The notes beneath the pieces were generated by a model. That model searched no databases, had not been told where the DNA came from, and saw nothing but the letters and a program-made list of their open reading frames with translations. Shown here piece after piece: positions 1-8,030 of a stretch of DNA of 64,000 nucleotides. The translations under genes were made by a program, and so were the position numbers. Positions within the stretch are counted from its first letter, which is position 1; each line of letters starts with the position of its first letter. This DNA is from a virus. Where the stretch lies: the IMG/VR virus record IMGVR_UViG_3300042894_007079, positions 1 to 64,000 of that record; one strand, given 5' to 3'.

Positions 1-1
1 A

Positions 2-1999
2 AGAGCAGGTGTAACATTCAAAATGTCAGCTGATGAACAACAAGAGTATGTTAAATGTGCCTTAGATGTTCACTATTTTGTAGAAAAATACTGTAAAGTA
101 AAAAGAGAAGACGGTTCAATTGGTAATATTCTATTAAGAGATTATCAAAAAGAAATACTGGATAATTTCGTAAGTAGTCGATTTAATATTCTGATGGCAT
201 CTCGTCAGGTAGGAAAAACTATTTCATCTGCAATTTTTATGCTACATAAAATTCTTTTTGATAATGACAAAAACATTATGATTGTTGCCAACAAAGGTGA
301 TACGGCTGTTGAAATCGTAGATAAGATTAAATCTATTTACTCGCTTCTACCTTTCTTTTTGAAACCAGGTATCAAAACATGGAATCAAAAGTCACTAACA
401 TTCGAAAATGGATGTAGAATTAAAACATCAGCTAGAACAAAGACACCAGCCATTGGTTTTACCATTGACGTTCTTTACTTAGATGAGTTTGCTCATATTC
501 CTTCAAATATTATTGAACCTTACTATACTGCTGCTTTTCCAACAACTGCCGCTGTTCAGAACTCAAAGATTATCATAACATCTACGCCTAATGGTATGAA
601 CCTTTTTCATAAATTATTGACAGATGCTGAAAGACCTCAAGGTGATCCACTCAAAAACAACTATAAGGCAATGCGTGTCTATTGGTATCAAGTACCTGGT
701 AGATTTGTTACTTATATAAGATTAAACCATCATAATTTATATGAATATGGATTCACAAAAGAAGAAGTTTTTGAACAGTGTGTACAAAAGTGGGGCCATT
801 TGACTAAAATTGATATGGGTTATAATTCCGACCTACAAAAGGATGTTATCTATATTTTTAATAATGAAAATTGTTCTGATGATGATGTCAAAAATTCTTT
901 TGTTGTAGATTCAAAAGGTATTGAGATACCAATTAGAGCTTTATCAGAAGTTACGACCTGGAAGGAAGAGGCAATAAAAGATATTGGTGGAGAAGACGCG
1001 TTCAATCAGGAGTATGGTTTAAGATTTATTAATGCTTCAAAATCGCTTCTTAACGAATCAATTATAGATGAATTGTTGAAAAACAAAAAACTTTATGAGT
1101 GGGAGGAGTTAGATGAGTTTGAAAGAAAATTAAAATTTAGTTATAAAGATTTAAGATGGGTACAGGATGATGATTTGTTCTTACCGATAAAAAGAAAAGA
1201 GTATAAGTTTGTAGTTTCTGTTGATATTTCTGAAGGTTTAGGACAAGATTATTCCGTTATTAATGTTTTTAGAATAAATCACAAATCAAAAGATACTATA
1301 GAAGTACAAAAAGCGGCTTATAAATCACTGGTAGATTTTTTTAGATTAGACCAGGTAGCAATTTTTAGAAGTAATCTATGTTCCGTTAAGCAATTAGCCG
1401 AGTTTCTTTATGTTTTAGTATTTGAATATCTAAATCCAGAAAATGTAAGAGTGGTCTTAGAATTAAACAATTATGGTAATACGTTGTTAGCTGAAATGCC
1501 ACACGTGTTTGATGGTAACAATGATTATGGTTCATCTGTATTTGTTAGATATAAACACAGAGCTGATTCTACTGAAGAAAAGGTAGGTCTTAAAGTTGGT
1601 GAAAATAAAAATTTATTAGTAAAAGACTATCAAGACCTGATGATGTCTAAAGGATTTTATATCAATAACGAAGATACAATTCGTGAAATCACTACATTTG
1701 TTAAACATACTACAACAGCTGGTAATATCAGATATGCTGCTGATGTTGGTCATGATGATTGTGTTATGACAATCGTCAATGCTACATCTATATTTTCAAA
1801 ACCAGAGTTCAAAGAGTCTTGTGAAGAGTGGATGAACCGACATATTGACAAGAGTACATCATCTTATATAAACGAATGTTTAAAACAAGTCGATTTTGTC
1901 GAAGGTTTAGACTATAGTCAATTATTAAGAGTAAGAAGACAAGTGTTAAGTCGTAATAGAGGTCAGGGTGGTGCTGGAAACTGGTTTGGAACCAATTAA
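2..1999 (+). CDS. terL: Terminase large subunit, gp17-like (5' end outside the window)
   Basis: This is the DNA packaging motor: an ATPase that drives DNA into the prohead plus a nuclease that cuts concatemers. Counting from the ATG at 23, the Walker A motif ASRQVGKT lies at residues 59-66 and Walker B VLYLDE at 150-155, followed by the coupling motif TSTPNG near 187. The RNase H-fold nuclease begins at VVSVDISEG (Asp401, Asp409) and ends with a GHDDCV acidic motif. The frame stays open to the left edge, and the residues before the ATG look like family sequence, so the real start is probably outside the window. A stretch of about 70 residues between the ATPase and nuclease domains (about 226-300) seems longer than in T4. 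The gene converges directly on clpS with no spacer. Confidence 0.95.
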   Translation, partial: RAGVTFKMSADEQQEYVKCALDVHYFVEKYCKVKREDGSIGNILLRDYQKEILDNFVSSRFNILMASRQVGKTISSAIFMLHKILFDNDKNIMIVANKGDTAVEIVDKIKSIYSLLPFFLKPGIKTWNQKSLTFENGCRIKTSARTKTPAIGFTIDVLYLDEFAHIPSNIIEPYYTAAFPTTAAVQNSKIIITSTPNGMNLFHKLLTDAERPQGDPLKNNYKAMRVYWYQVPGRFVTYIRLNHHNLYEYGFTKEEVFEQCVQKWGHLTKIDMGYNSDLQKDVIYIFNNENCSDDDVKNSFVVDSKGIEIPIRALSEVTTWKEEAIKDIGGEDAFNQEYGLRFINASKSLLNESIIDELLKNKKLYEWEELDEFERKLKFSYKDLRWVQDDDLFLPIKRKEYKFVVSVDISEGLGQDYSVINVFRINHKSKDTIEVQKAAYKSLVDFFRLDQVAIFRSNLCSVKQLAEFLYVLVFEYLNPENVRVVLELNNYGNTLLAEMPHVFDGNNDYGSSVFVRYKHRADSTEEKVGLKVGENKNLLVKDYQDLMMSKGFYINNEDTIREITTFVKHTTTAGNIRYAADVGHDDCVMTIVNATSIFSKPEFKESCEEWMNRHIDKSTSSYINECLKQVDFVEGLDYSQLLRVRRQVLSRNRGQGGAGNWFGTN

Positions 2000-2284
2000 T
2001 TATTTGTTAACTTCCATAGTTACTGATAAACCTGAATTCTGCAATTTTTCTTTCATTGAAGAAATAGTATCATAATCACCGTATTTGACATCGCATTTTC
2101 CTTTGAAGTGTACAATATGAGCACATTGATTAGCCTGTTCAAATTCATGTCCACAGTGTTTCATTAAGCAGTTGATTACATGGTCAAACGTATTGTAGTC
2201 ATCATTATGAAGGTCTAATCGATAAGGTTTAGACAGTAATTCTTCGGCTTTAGATTGAGTTTGTTTTTTTGTAATTGTTGCCAT
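2000..2284 (-). CDS. clpS: ClpS-like N-degron adaptor
   Basis: ClpS delivers proteins with destabilising N-terminal residues to the ClpAP or ClpCP protease. At 94 residues it has family length. The ligand-binding residues are in place: NDD at 27-29 (the Asn and Asp that hold the substrate amino group), followed by YNTF in the form used by Bacteroidetes ClpS, and His59 in VHFKGKC. The C-terminal strand (GLSVTMEV) also fits. It lies downstream of the HAD gene on the same strand, with its own TTAATATATA box 18 nt before the start. A phage copy is unusual. It could redirect host proteolysis or block it as a decoy; the sequence does not say which. Confidence 0.88.
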   Translation of the reverse strand: MATITKKQTQSKAEELLSKPYRLDLHNDDYNTFDHVINCLMKHCGHEFEQANQCAHIVHFKGKCDVKYGDYDTISSMKEKLQNSGLSVTMEVNK

Positions 2285-2301
2285 AATTAAACAGTTTTAG
2301 A

Positions 2302-2877
2302 TTATATATTAAAATTTATACTTGTTGTGGTTTTTCTTACCACGTCTACGATGTCAATTGGAATTTGTTGATTATTAGCCCATTCTTCAAATCGCGGAAG
2401 ATGCTCATCTCTATCATCATACATAACAAATTTATCGCATTTTGTTATTTCGATTAATTTTTCAAATAATGTTGTCTTAAATGCAAAAGTATCACCACCC
2501 CAGTTAAGATAAATTCCTTTAGAACCGTTTCCATTTTGCTGTTCATCTGCTGATTTTATTGACCAGATTTCATCAAATGAAAAATTGTGTTTATTTAGAA
2601 TTTTTTCAATGTTTTGTCTCATGTTTGGAACTTTTTGAAGCCTACCAGTGGCTAAAATTCTAAGTGAATCTGTATCTTCTGTTGCTTTAAGATATTCTTT
2701 ATACACCCACTCATTTTTTGGTGTATCAAAAACTTCTAAATCTAGTGTTTCTGGTTTTGACCACCATCCTCTATGTGGCCACGGTTGACCAGTTTTTTCT
2801 TGCCAGATTGATTCGCCCGGATCGGGTAACATTGTGTGAAAAAGTGTATCATCAAAATCAAAAGAATATAAAGTCAT
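2302..2877 (-). CDS. HAD-superfamily phosphatase (swiss-army-knife RNA repair type)
   Basis: This 191-residue haloacid dehalogenase-like phosphohydrolase carries all four HAD motifs: DFDDTLF at residues 7-13 (nucleophile and acid/base Asp), ATGR (motif II Thr), FKTTLF (motif III Lys) and MYDDRDEH (motif IV acids). The spacing and the DRDEH motif resemble the HAD domains described in swiss-army-knife RNA repair proteins, but no partner domain is present here. The substrate is unknown; an RNA end or small phosphoester is possible. It is the first gene of a minus-strand pair with clpS, divergent from the coiled-coil gene at 2985. Confidence 0.75.
   Translation of the reverse strand: MTLYSFDFDDTLFHTMLPDPGESIWQEKTGQPWPHRGWWSKPETLDLEVFDTPKNEWVYKEYLKATEDTDSLRILATGRLQKVPNMRQNIEKILNKHNFSFDEIWSIKSADEQQNGNGSKGIYLNWGGDTFAFKTTLFEKLIEITKCDKFVMYDDRDEHLPRFEEWANNQQIPIDIVDVVRKTTTSINFNI
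2303..2312 (-). promoter_or_regulatory. Putative late promoter box (TTAATATATA) for clpS
   Basis: Reading the minus strand, TTTAATATATA ends 18 nt before the clpS ATG and overlaps the last codons of the HAD gene. The same box precedes many structural genes in this window. The promoter role is inferred from that recurrence. Confidence 0.5.
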
Positions 2878-2902
2878 TTCTTATTTATTAAAAAAATTTT
2901 TA

Positions 2903-2910
2903 CAAATATA
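2903..2910 (-). promoter_or_regulatory. Possible Bacteroidetes-type -7 element (TATATTTG)
   Basis: On the minus strand TATATTTG matches the Bacteroidetes -7 consensus TAnnTTTG, about 25 nt before the HAD start codon. No convincing TTTG -33 element is seen at the expected distance, so this is a weak call in AT-rich DNA. Confidence 0.3.
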
Positions 2911-2984
2911 GTAAAAAAACTAAAAATTACGAAAATTTAGAGAGTTTTATTATTTTATATATATCATAAATTTAATAAAAAGTT

Positions 2985-3401
2985 ATGAAGGTTAGGTTAG
3001 ATTTAAAGTCAATTGTTATAATTTCTTTAGCAGTTGTTTGTCTTTTATTTTTTTCTCTTTGGTTTCTAAAGGGTACCGGGTATAAAAAAGAGTTCAAATT
3101 GTTAGAGCAACAATATAAAAATTTACAACATACTAGAGATTCTTTACAAAGAGTAAATCTAAAATTAAAAAGTGATTTTAATAAAACTCAAAAATCAATT
3201 GATGATAGAGACAAAAAAATCAAACAAATTGAGAACGAACTAAATAAGTCTAAAACACAATTAAATAAAGCGAACTCTGAGTTGAGTAGAAACAAAAAAG
3301 ACTTGGATGAAACTAAGAAAAAAATTGAAGATCTTAAGAAAAGTCCTATCAAAAGAGAAGGTGAAGATTTGTTAAATTCCTTAAAAGAAAAATTAAAATA
3401 A
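2985..3401 (+). CDS. Membrane-anchored coiled-coil protein
   Basis: This 138-residue protein has a short basic N-terminus, one transmembrane segment (about residues 9-30), then about 100 charged residues rich in K, E, L and N with heptad-like spacing, expected to form a long helix outside the membrane. It sits 3 nt upstream of another membrane/coiled-coil gene on the same strand. The pair recalls two-component spanins (an inner-membrane coiled-coil protein with an exported partner), but no lipobox or lysozyme neighbour supports this, so the function stays open. Confidence 0.6.
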   Translation: MKVRLDLKSIVIISLAVVCLLFFSLWFLKGTGYKKEFKLLEQQYKNLQHTRDSLQRVNLKLKSDFNKTQKSIDDRDKKIKQIENELNKSKTQLNKANSELSRNKKDLDETKKKIEDLKKSPIKREGEDLLNSLKEKLK

Positions 3402-3404
3402 AAT

Positions 3405-3902
3405 ATGAAAAATATACTATTGTCATTTTTGTTTGTTGTAATATCATTAGTTGGTTATTCTCAAACATATCCAAGATTTGAAACCGATTCTACTGGTCAG
3501 AAACTATTAGTAATGACTTATGAGCAAGCACAGAAGATTGATAATGCTTTTGAGTTATTAAATTTACTTGAAAAGGCAGGTGCTGAATGTGACAATCTTA
3601 CTCTTTCGTATATTAAAGTGATAGATGAGTATAAACATCAAGTTAGTCTTTTACAAACCGATATTACACTCCATAAAGGACAAATTACAGATAAAGATAA
3701 TCAATTAGCAAATCTTGAACAAAGATTGGCTAACTGTGAAACAAACGTTGCGACCTGTGACCAACAAATAGAAGTAAGGAATAAACAAATAGGACTTTTG
3801 GAAAATGAGGTCAGAACGCTTAAGACAAAAAGAAATATCGCTTACGGTGTTGGCATAGGTGGTATTATAGGCGGTATTTTATTAGTTTTATTAATTCATT
3901 AA
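3405..3902 (+). CDS. Exported coiled-coil protein with C-terminal membrane anchor
   Basis: The 165-residue product starts with a clear signal peptide (basic MKN, hydrophobic core, ending GYSQ as is common in Bacteroidetes). It continues as a long coiled coil with several cysteines (about residues 50-140) and ends in one Gly/Ile-rich transmembrane helix (about 145-164). Signal peptide plus C-terminal anchor suggests a protein spanning the periplasm, compatible with a spanin-like lysis role. The cleavage region has no lipobox cysteine, so it is not a standard unimolecular spanin. It is co-directional with the preceding gene, 3 nt apart. Confidence 0.6.
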   Translation: MKNILLSFLFVVISLVGYSQTYPRFETDSTGQKLLVMTYEQAQKIDNAFELLNLLEKAGAECDNLTLSYIKVIDEYKHQVSLLQTDITLHKGQITDKDNQLANLEQRLANCETNVATCDQQIEVRNKQIGLLENEVRTLKTKRNIAYGVGIGGIIGGILLVLLIH

Positions 3903-3928
3903 AATGTATAAAAAATGAATTTTTTTAA

Positions 3929-3938
3929 TTAATATATA
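3929..3938 (+). promoter_or_regulatory. Putative late promoter box (TTAATATATA)
   Basis: This exact copy of the recurrent box ends 24 nt before the start of the Gln-rich leader protein. The promoter role is inferred from recurrence. Confidence 0.55.
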
Positions 3939-3962
3939 ACTCATAAAAAATATAATTTAAAA

Positions 3963-4682
3963 ATGAAGCACATAAGAACATTTGAAAGTTATCGTGTTAG
4001 AAAAAACAGAGAAGAGATTATTAAAGAATCTGTTCTTCAAGTAAACGATATCTATAAAGTTAAGACTATGATTGATATTCCTCAGTCATTAATCAATGCT
4101 TACGTTAAAAAAGTAAAAGATACTACTGGTAAAAACTTACGTCAGTTTTTTGGTGATGTTGATATCGCTGAAGAGATTGTTAAGTTTATTAATATGAATA
4201 ATCTGGATGTTGAAAAAATTCCAGGTAATGCTATTATGGGTGGTGCTCAGGGACAAACACAGGGTCAGGGTCAGTCACAAGTTCAAGTAGAAGGTGAAGC
4301 TCAGGCTCAACCACAAGTTGAAGCTCAACCACAAGCTGAAGCTCAACCAGAAGGTGGTCAGGCTCAGGCTCAGGAATTTGAAGAACCTCAAGGTCAAGCA
4401 CAAGGTCAAGCACAAGGTCAAGCACAAGGTCAAGCACAAGGTCAGGCACAAGGTCAGGCACAAGGTCAGGCACAAGGTCAAGCACAAGGTCAGGCACAAG
4501 GTCAGGCACAAGGTCAGGCACAAGGTCAGGCACAAGGTCAGGCACAAGGTCAAGCACAAGGTCAAGCACAAGGTCAAGCACAAGGTCAGGCACAAGGTCA
4601 GGCACAAGGTCAGGCACAAGGTCAAGCTCAGGCTCAAGCACAAGAAGAGGAAGAAGAGGGCGAGGAAGAATTACCAGCTTAA
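3963..4682 (+). CDS. Leader-bearing protein with long GQAQ repeat tail
   Basis: The 239-residue protein opens with [10 protein letters not shown], one of the capsid-targeting-like leaders found across this window, followed by a normal folded-looking region to about residue 93 with an IIKES motif at 19-23. From there to the end it is low complexity: first Gln/Glu/Ala/Pro-rich, then 20 copies of GQAQ, closing with an acidic tail. The tail is encoded by a 12-bp tandem repeat. No known fold is recognised. It is probably a virion or head-internal component; the repeat tail could act as a flexible spacer whose length changes by slippage. A terminator follows. Confidence 0.7.
   Translation: MKHIRTFESYRVRKNREEIIKESVLQVNDIYKVKTMIDIPQSLINAYVKKVKDTTGKNLRQFFGDVDIAEEIVKFINMNNLDVEKIPGNAIMGGAQGQTQGQGQSQVQVEGEAQAQPQVEAQPQAEAQPEGGQAQAQEFEEPQGQAQGQAQGQAQGQAQGQAQGQAQGQAQGQAQGQAQGQAQGQAQGQAQGQAQGQAQGQAQGQAQGQAQGQAQGQAQGQAQAQAQEEEEEGEEELPA
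4389..4628 (+). repeat. 12-bp tandem repeat, 20 copies, coding GQAQ
   Basis: The unit CAAGGTCARGCA (R = A or G) repeats 20 times without interruption or frame change; the last copy ends GCT. The third-position A/G alternation is patchy, which suggests past duplication of blocks as well as single units. Repeats this uniform are prone to slippage, so copy number may vary between isolates. Confidence 0.95.
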
Positions 4683-4702
4683 TCTAATCAAAATATTTAG
4701 AG

Positions 4703-4730
4703 AACCCATCAGAAATGATGGGTTTTTTTA
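4703..4730 (+). terminator. Rho-independent terminator
   Basis: A 9-bp stem (AACCCATCA/TGATGGGTT) with GAAA tetraloop is followed by a T run, just after the GQAQ-repeat gene. Confidence 0.9.
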
Positions 4731-4731
4731 T

Positions 4732-4741
4732 TTAATATATA
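4732..4741 (+). promoter_or_regulatory. Putative late promoter box, 4 nt from the start codon
   Basis: TTAATATATA ends 4 nt before the ATG at 4746, directly after a terminator, so the next gene must start its own transcript here. A normal promoter geometry would put the RNA 5' end at or near the ATG (a leaderless mRNA). Confidence 0.55.
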
Positions 4742-4745
4742 ATTT

Positions 4746-5357
4746 ATGAAGTTTATTAAAACATTTGAAAGTTATAACGAAGACACTCTTATAATCGTTG
4801 ATGTTCAAAAATCATTCAAAAAGTATTTCTCAGAGATGTATTTGAATGAACTTAAAAAATATTGTAAAAACTTTCAAAATGTTTACCAACTTTGGGACAA
4901 TCACGTGGATGGCAAGATAGTAGATAAAGATTACTTATATGACGAATATCCAGAAATTCCTATTCATAGAGACTTATATCACTTTCCAAATCAAAAAGAA
5001 TTGATAGAAAAACGATACAACTATGATGTTGATGCTGATTTCTACAAAAGAATTTTAGACAAGTCGGTTTATGATGAGATAAGTAAAGGAGAAGAGAAAA
5101 AATCACTTAAAAAAGGAGATATTTTTCCTACAAAAGAAGGAACTGTAATTACTTTTATCAACAACAATCACGTTTGGTTTCATGTACCAAAAAAACTTTA
5201 TGATTTATTAGTTGGCTTAAAAGGTAAAGAAGTAGTTATTGTTGGTGGTGCTGATTCTGAGTGTTTAGAAGATGTAGTTACCACTGCGGAAAGTTTGGGA
5301 GTTAAAATCAAAAGAAATTATAAATTTATTTATACGGCTCAAAGCTGTCCAATATAG
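4746..5357 (+). CDS. Isochorismatase-like cysteine hydrolase with capsid-targeting-like leader
   Basis: Residues 1-12 (MKFIKTFESYNE) are the leader shared with other virion candidates. The rest (203 residues in all) has the pattern of the isochorismatase/nicotinamidase fold: LIIVDVQKSF near residue 16 supplies the catalytic Asp, and VIVGGADSECLED near 160 supplies the nucleophilic Cys on its usual turn, followed by the AESLGVKI strand typical of the family. The middle differs from well-known members and the substrate cannot be named. It lies alone between a terminator and the convergent gp25 gene. If the leader works as in T4, this is an enzyme carried in the head. Confidence 0.65.
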   Translation: MKFIKTFESYNEDTLIIVDVQKSFKKYFSEMYLNELKKYCKNFQNVYQLWDNHVDGKIVDKDYLYDEYPEIPIHRDLYHFPNQKELIEKRYNYDVDADFYKRILDKSVYDEISKGEEKKSLKKGDIFPTKEGTVITFINNNHVWFHVPKKLYDLLVGLKGKEVVIVGGADSECLEDVVTTAESLGVKIKRNYKFIYTAQSCPI

Positions 5358-5735
5358 TTATTTTACTCGAACATTCACCTCTACTTCACTTATTGAAAAG
5401 AAAATATACATATATTCTTGAAAATTATCTGGATCTTGATTTATTTCCACTGAAAGTTCATAATTTATACCTTCTAACTCTGGAATATAATCTGCAATTT
5501 GGGCTCTAATATCGCCTTCGATTGCTGGTGCTGAAAGTAATGTCTCATGTAGTAAGGCAGTTAAATCACATCCAAAGTTTGGATCGCCTAATAGCTCGCC
5601 TTTGTTGGTAAAAAGTATCATTTCATACTTTTGTAGAATTACTCTTACTGTGTCGTCTTCTATAAATTTATAACTAGTATAGTTTGGGTGACCTGGATAT
5701 TTTATATAAAAGTCAATGAAATTGAAATTTGCCAT
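5358..5735 (-). CDS. gp25: Baseplate wedge protein gp25-like
   Basis: The 125-residue protein has the length and pattern of the T4 gp25/GPW family, a small baseplate wedge subunit that joins the wedge to the tube-sheath start. Typical features are the early FTNKGELLGDPNFGC segment (family signature of a Gly/Asp turn before the helical stretch), a central helix with LLSAPAIEGDIRAQI, and a C-terminal strand pair. It starts 27 nt after the clamp loader stop on the same strand. A TATATATA-like element lies directly upstream. Confidence 0.85.
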   Translation of the reverse strand: MANFNFIDFYIKYPGHPNYTSYKFIEDDTVRVILQKYEMILFTNKGELLGDPNFGCDLTALLHETLLSAPAIEGDIRAQIADYIPELEGINYELSVEINQDPDNFQEYMYIFFSISEVEVNVRVK

Positions 5736-5761
5736 GAACTATATATAAATATATTTTATTT

Positions 5762-6724
5762 TCAATTTAGAAGGTCTCTGAATTTTCCAATAATTGTCAT
5801 TCCTAAAATAATTGGATCTGTATTTGTTTCTAATTTATCAGTATAATCGGCTATAATATAATTACATTCAAATAATTTTTCAACATTTTTATTCTCTGAA
5901 ATAGACCAATCAGTAAATGGTCTTCCTAATAATTTAATCAGAGTGTCGATTTTTTCAGCACCAAAGTTATTCATTAGAAAATGATAAACTTTTTCATAGT
6001 CTGATGATTTGTCATAAATACAATTATATAAATCTAACTTAACCTTGTTACTTACATTAGAAGAGTTCTCTCCAATATTTCCGGTTTGTAAGTAATTTTG
6101 TACTTCTACCATTATAGAACGGAAATCTGGAAACTTTTTCTGAACAATTTCAATTAGATGATCTTTTGGAATTTCTTTGCCTTCCGATGGAAGGATTTTT
6201 TTCATAATTCGTTTTGCAATTTCTTGTTTAAGATATTTTTCCTCTTCAATACTTTGACAATCAAAATTAATTTGTGGAATTCTAGATTTTATACCATCTG
6301 TAATTTTGTTAATGTGGTTGGTGGTTATAATGAACCTTACGTTTTTATTATACTTTTCAATAAATGCTTTGAATGCGTCTTGAAACTGAACTGATACCCT
6401 TTCAAACTCATCTAAGAAAATAAATTTTATATCAGATTCCGATTCCATCATCGGTGTGAATTTGCAAAAATTTTCAATTTCTCCTCTTAAAACATCAATT
6501 GATGTGTATAGTGAACTATTTAGTTCTAAATAAGGTGTGTTTTTTGTGTATTTACCTATGAGGATTCTTGCTAAACTGGTTTTCCCGGTTCCGTAGTTTC
6601 CATAAAAGATATAATTACCGTTTACGCCATTTTCGAAGTATTTTCGAATTCTGGGAAGTAGTATAACATCGTCCATGTTTTTTGGTCTCCACTTTTCCCA
6701 AAGTAGTAAATTATTTAAGCTCAT
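5762..6724 (-). CDS. gp44: Sliding clamp loader ATPase subunit, gp44-like
   Basis: This AAA+ protein of 320 residues belongs to the RFC/gp44 family, which loads the ring-shaped polymerase clamp at primer-template junctions. WEKWRPKNMDDVI near the N-terminus is the classic RFC box. Walker A is GNYGTGKTSL, Walker B is KFIFLDEFERV, sensor 1 is ITTNH, and the SR arginine finger is in IKSRIP. The C-terminal helical domain is present. The clamp (gp45) and small loader subunit (gp62) are not in this window. It is transcribed with gp25 and diverges from the gp15-like gene. Confidence 0.92.
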   Translation of the reverse strand: MSLNNLLLWEKWRPKNMDDVILLPRIRKYFENGVNGNYIFYGNYGTGKTSLARILIGKYTKNTPYLELNSSLYTSIDVLRGEIENFCKFTPMMESESDIKFIFLDEFERVSVQFQDAFKAFIEKYNKNVRFIITTNHINKITDGIKSRIPQINFDCQSIEEEKYLKQEIAKRIMKKILPSEGKEIPKDHLIEIVQKKFPDFRSIMVEVQNYLQTGNIGENSSNVSNKVKLDLYNCIYDKSSDYEKVYHFLMNNFGAEKIDTLIKLLGRPFTDWSISENKNVEKLFECNYIIADYTDKLETNTDPIILGMTIIGKFRDLLN

Positions 6725-6779
6725 ATAAAATATATTTTGATTAGTTAAGAAGTTTAGAAAGAAGTCTTTTTTTATATAT

Positions 6780-7961
6780 ATGATTATGATCGGTGAAAGA
6801 TTTAATATGGAGGATGTTTTCTTCCGAGATTTGACGGTTTGTGTTTTAGATACACTGGAGGGTCAAATTAGATGGGTTAACAGATTTTCTTCTGGAGATT
6901 TTCCGGTAGAAGTTCCTTTCTATTATTCTTTGACGGGTGATGAAAGATTTTTACTTGATACTTTTCAAGATGATATAGTTTCTGAAAATAGATTTATCGA
7001 GTTAAATACAGATGTTATACCTCGTGGTCACATCACGATGAAGTCATTTAATATTACTTCAGATGAATTTGCTAATCCAAATGTTTGGCTAAGAATGGTT
7101 GTTGAAAATGAACACGAAATCAGAAAAATATTAGCAAAGGTTAGAGCTGTGCCAATTGTAGTTGATTATGATTTGACTATATTACTTTCTAATGAAATTG
7201 ATACTTTCAAATGTTCTCAGGCAATTATGGATACACTTTGGATTTATAAATTTATGTATTTTGAACATAATTTTATGAATATAGATGCCGTTATGTTACT
7301 TCCTGATACAAATCAAATTGAAATCAACAGAGAAAAGAATTTAACAAGTGACAACACAATTAAATTAACAGTTTCTTTTCAGGTACAGACTTATTACCCA
7401 GCATTTAGAAAAGACCGAGTAAATCCTCAGGGTTATCCGAGATACTATGGTGATGGTATGACCGATATGAATGGTTATAACTTAACAGGTGGATTTTCTG
7501 ACTATTTTAGTGGTGTTGCAAATTCTGGAAGTCCATTAGATCCGTTGTCAGCTTCTTCTGGGCCTAATATACCAAATGGTGCTAGTTCTACTAGACCGCC
7601 TTTGGCACCCAATGGTTTTCCACCTGGTCGACCATTTCCACCTCCTCCTGTTAGTCCGATTTTCCCTTCGTCTGTTAGTGGTCAGCCTGTTTGGCAAAAC
7701 AATGGTCTTACTGGTGGTGGTGCTACGTTTAGTATAACTGTTGGTACTGGAAGCGTTAACACTAATCCTAATCCATCTACAAGTCCGTGGGGTGGAGATT
7801 CACCTACAGGTGCTGCGCCTTCTGATGATCCTAACTACTATATGTACGCTCCAAAGAGAACGAGATGGTTTAGTAACATATTAAGAGCGAGACAAAGATC
7901 TACTACTCCGATATTAAATCCCAATGCTGGAAACCCAAATCGGACTAATGGACCAAATTAA
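6780..7961 (+). CDS. gp15: Tail completion / sheath stabiliser protein, gp15-like
   Basis: Residues 1-230 follow the order of motifs in T4 gp15, which caps the tail tube and sheath: VPFYYSLTGDERF early on, ITMKSFNI, VVDYDLTILLSNE, the FMNIDAVMLLPD region, and a terminal KLTVSFQVQTYYPAF strand. The C-terminal 160 residues are Gly/Pro/Ser-rich and not obviously folded, longer than in T4 (total 393 against 272). The assignment rests on pattern comparison from memory. A TATATATA element lies just upstream of the start. Confidence 0.6.
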   Translation: MIMIGERFNMEDVFFRDLTVCVLDTLEGQIRWVNRFSSGDFPVEVPFYYSLTGDERFLLDTFQDDIVSENRFIELNTDVIPRGHITMKSFNITSDEFANPNVWLRMVVENEHEIRKILAKVRAVPIVVDYDLTILLSNEIDTFKCSQAIMDTLWIYKFMYFEHNFMNIDAVMLLPDTNQIEINREKNLTSDNTIKLTVSFQVQTYYPAFRKDRVNPQGYPRYYGDGMTDMNGYNLTGGFSDYFSGVANSGSPLDPLSASSGPNIPNGASSTRPPLAPNGFPPGRPFPPPPVSPIFPSSVSGQPVWQNNGLTGGGATFSITVGTGSVNTNPNPSTSPWGGDSPTGAAPSDDPNYYMYAPKRTRWFSNILRARQRSTTPILNPNAGNPNRTNGPN

Positions 7962-7989
7962 AAAAATAGCAAAAAACGGTTTTTTTCTA

Positions 7990-7999
7990 TTAATATATA
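7990..7999 (+). promoter_or_regulatory. Putative late promoter box (TTAATATATA)
   Basis: The box ends 31 nt before the ATG of the 426-residue gene. Confidence 0.5.
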
Positions 8000-8030
8000 G
8001 AGTAATAAATAAAAAAAAATATTATAAAAT

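Noticed and set aside
2985-3902. Two-component spanin pair
   Set aside because: Topology is suggestive, but there is no lipobox and no endolysin or holin nearby, so the function is left open.
4389-4628. Regular repeats that could be taken for a CRISPR array
   Set aside because: Units are 12 bp with no spacers and stay in one reading frame.
4234-4749. Long open frames on both strands over the GQAQ repeat ([25 protein letters not shown] products)
   Set aside because: Any frame through a stop-free 12-bp repeat stays open; the products are pure repeat, and the leader-bearing frame is the only one with normal sequence at its start.
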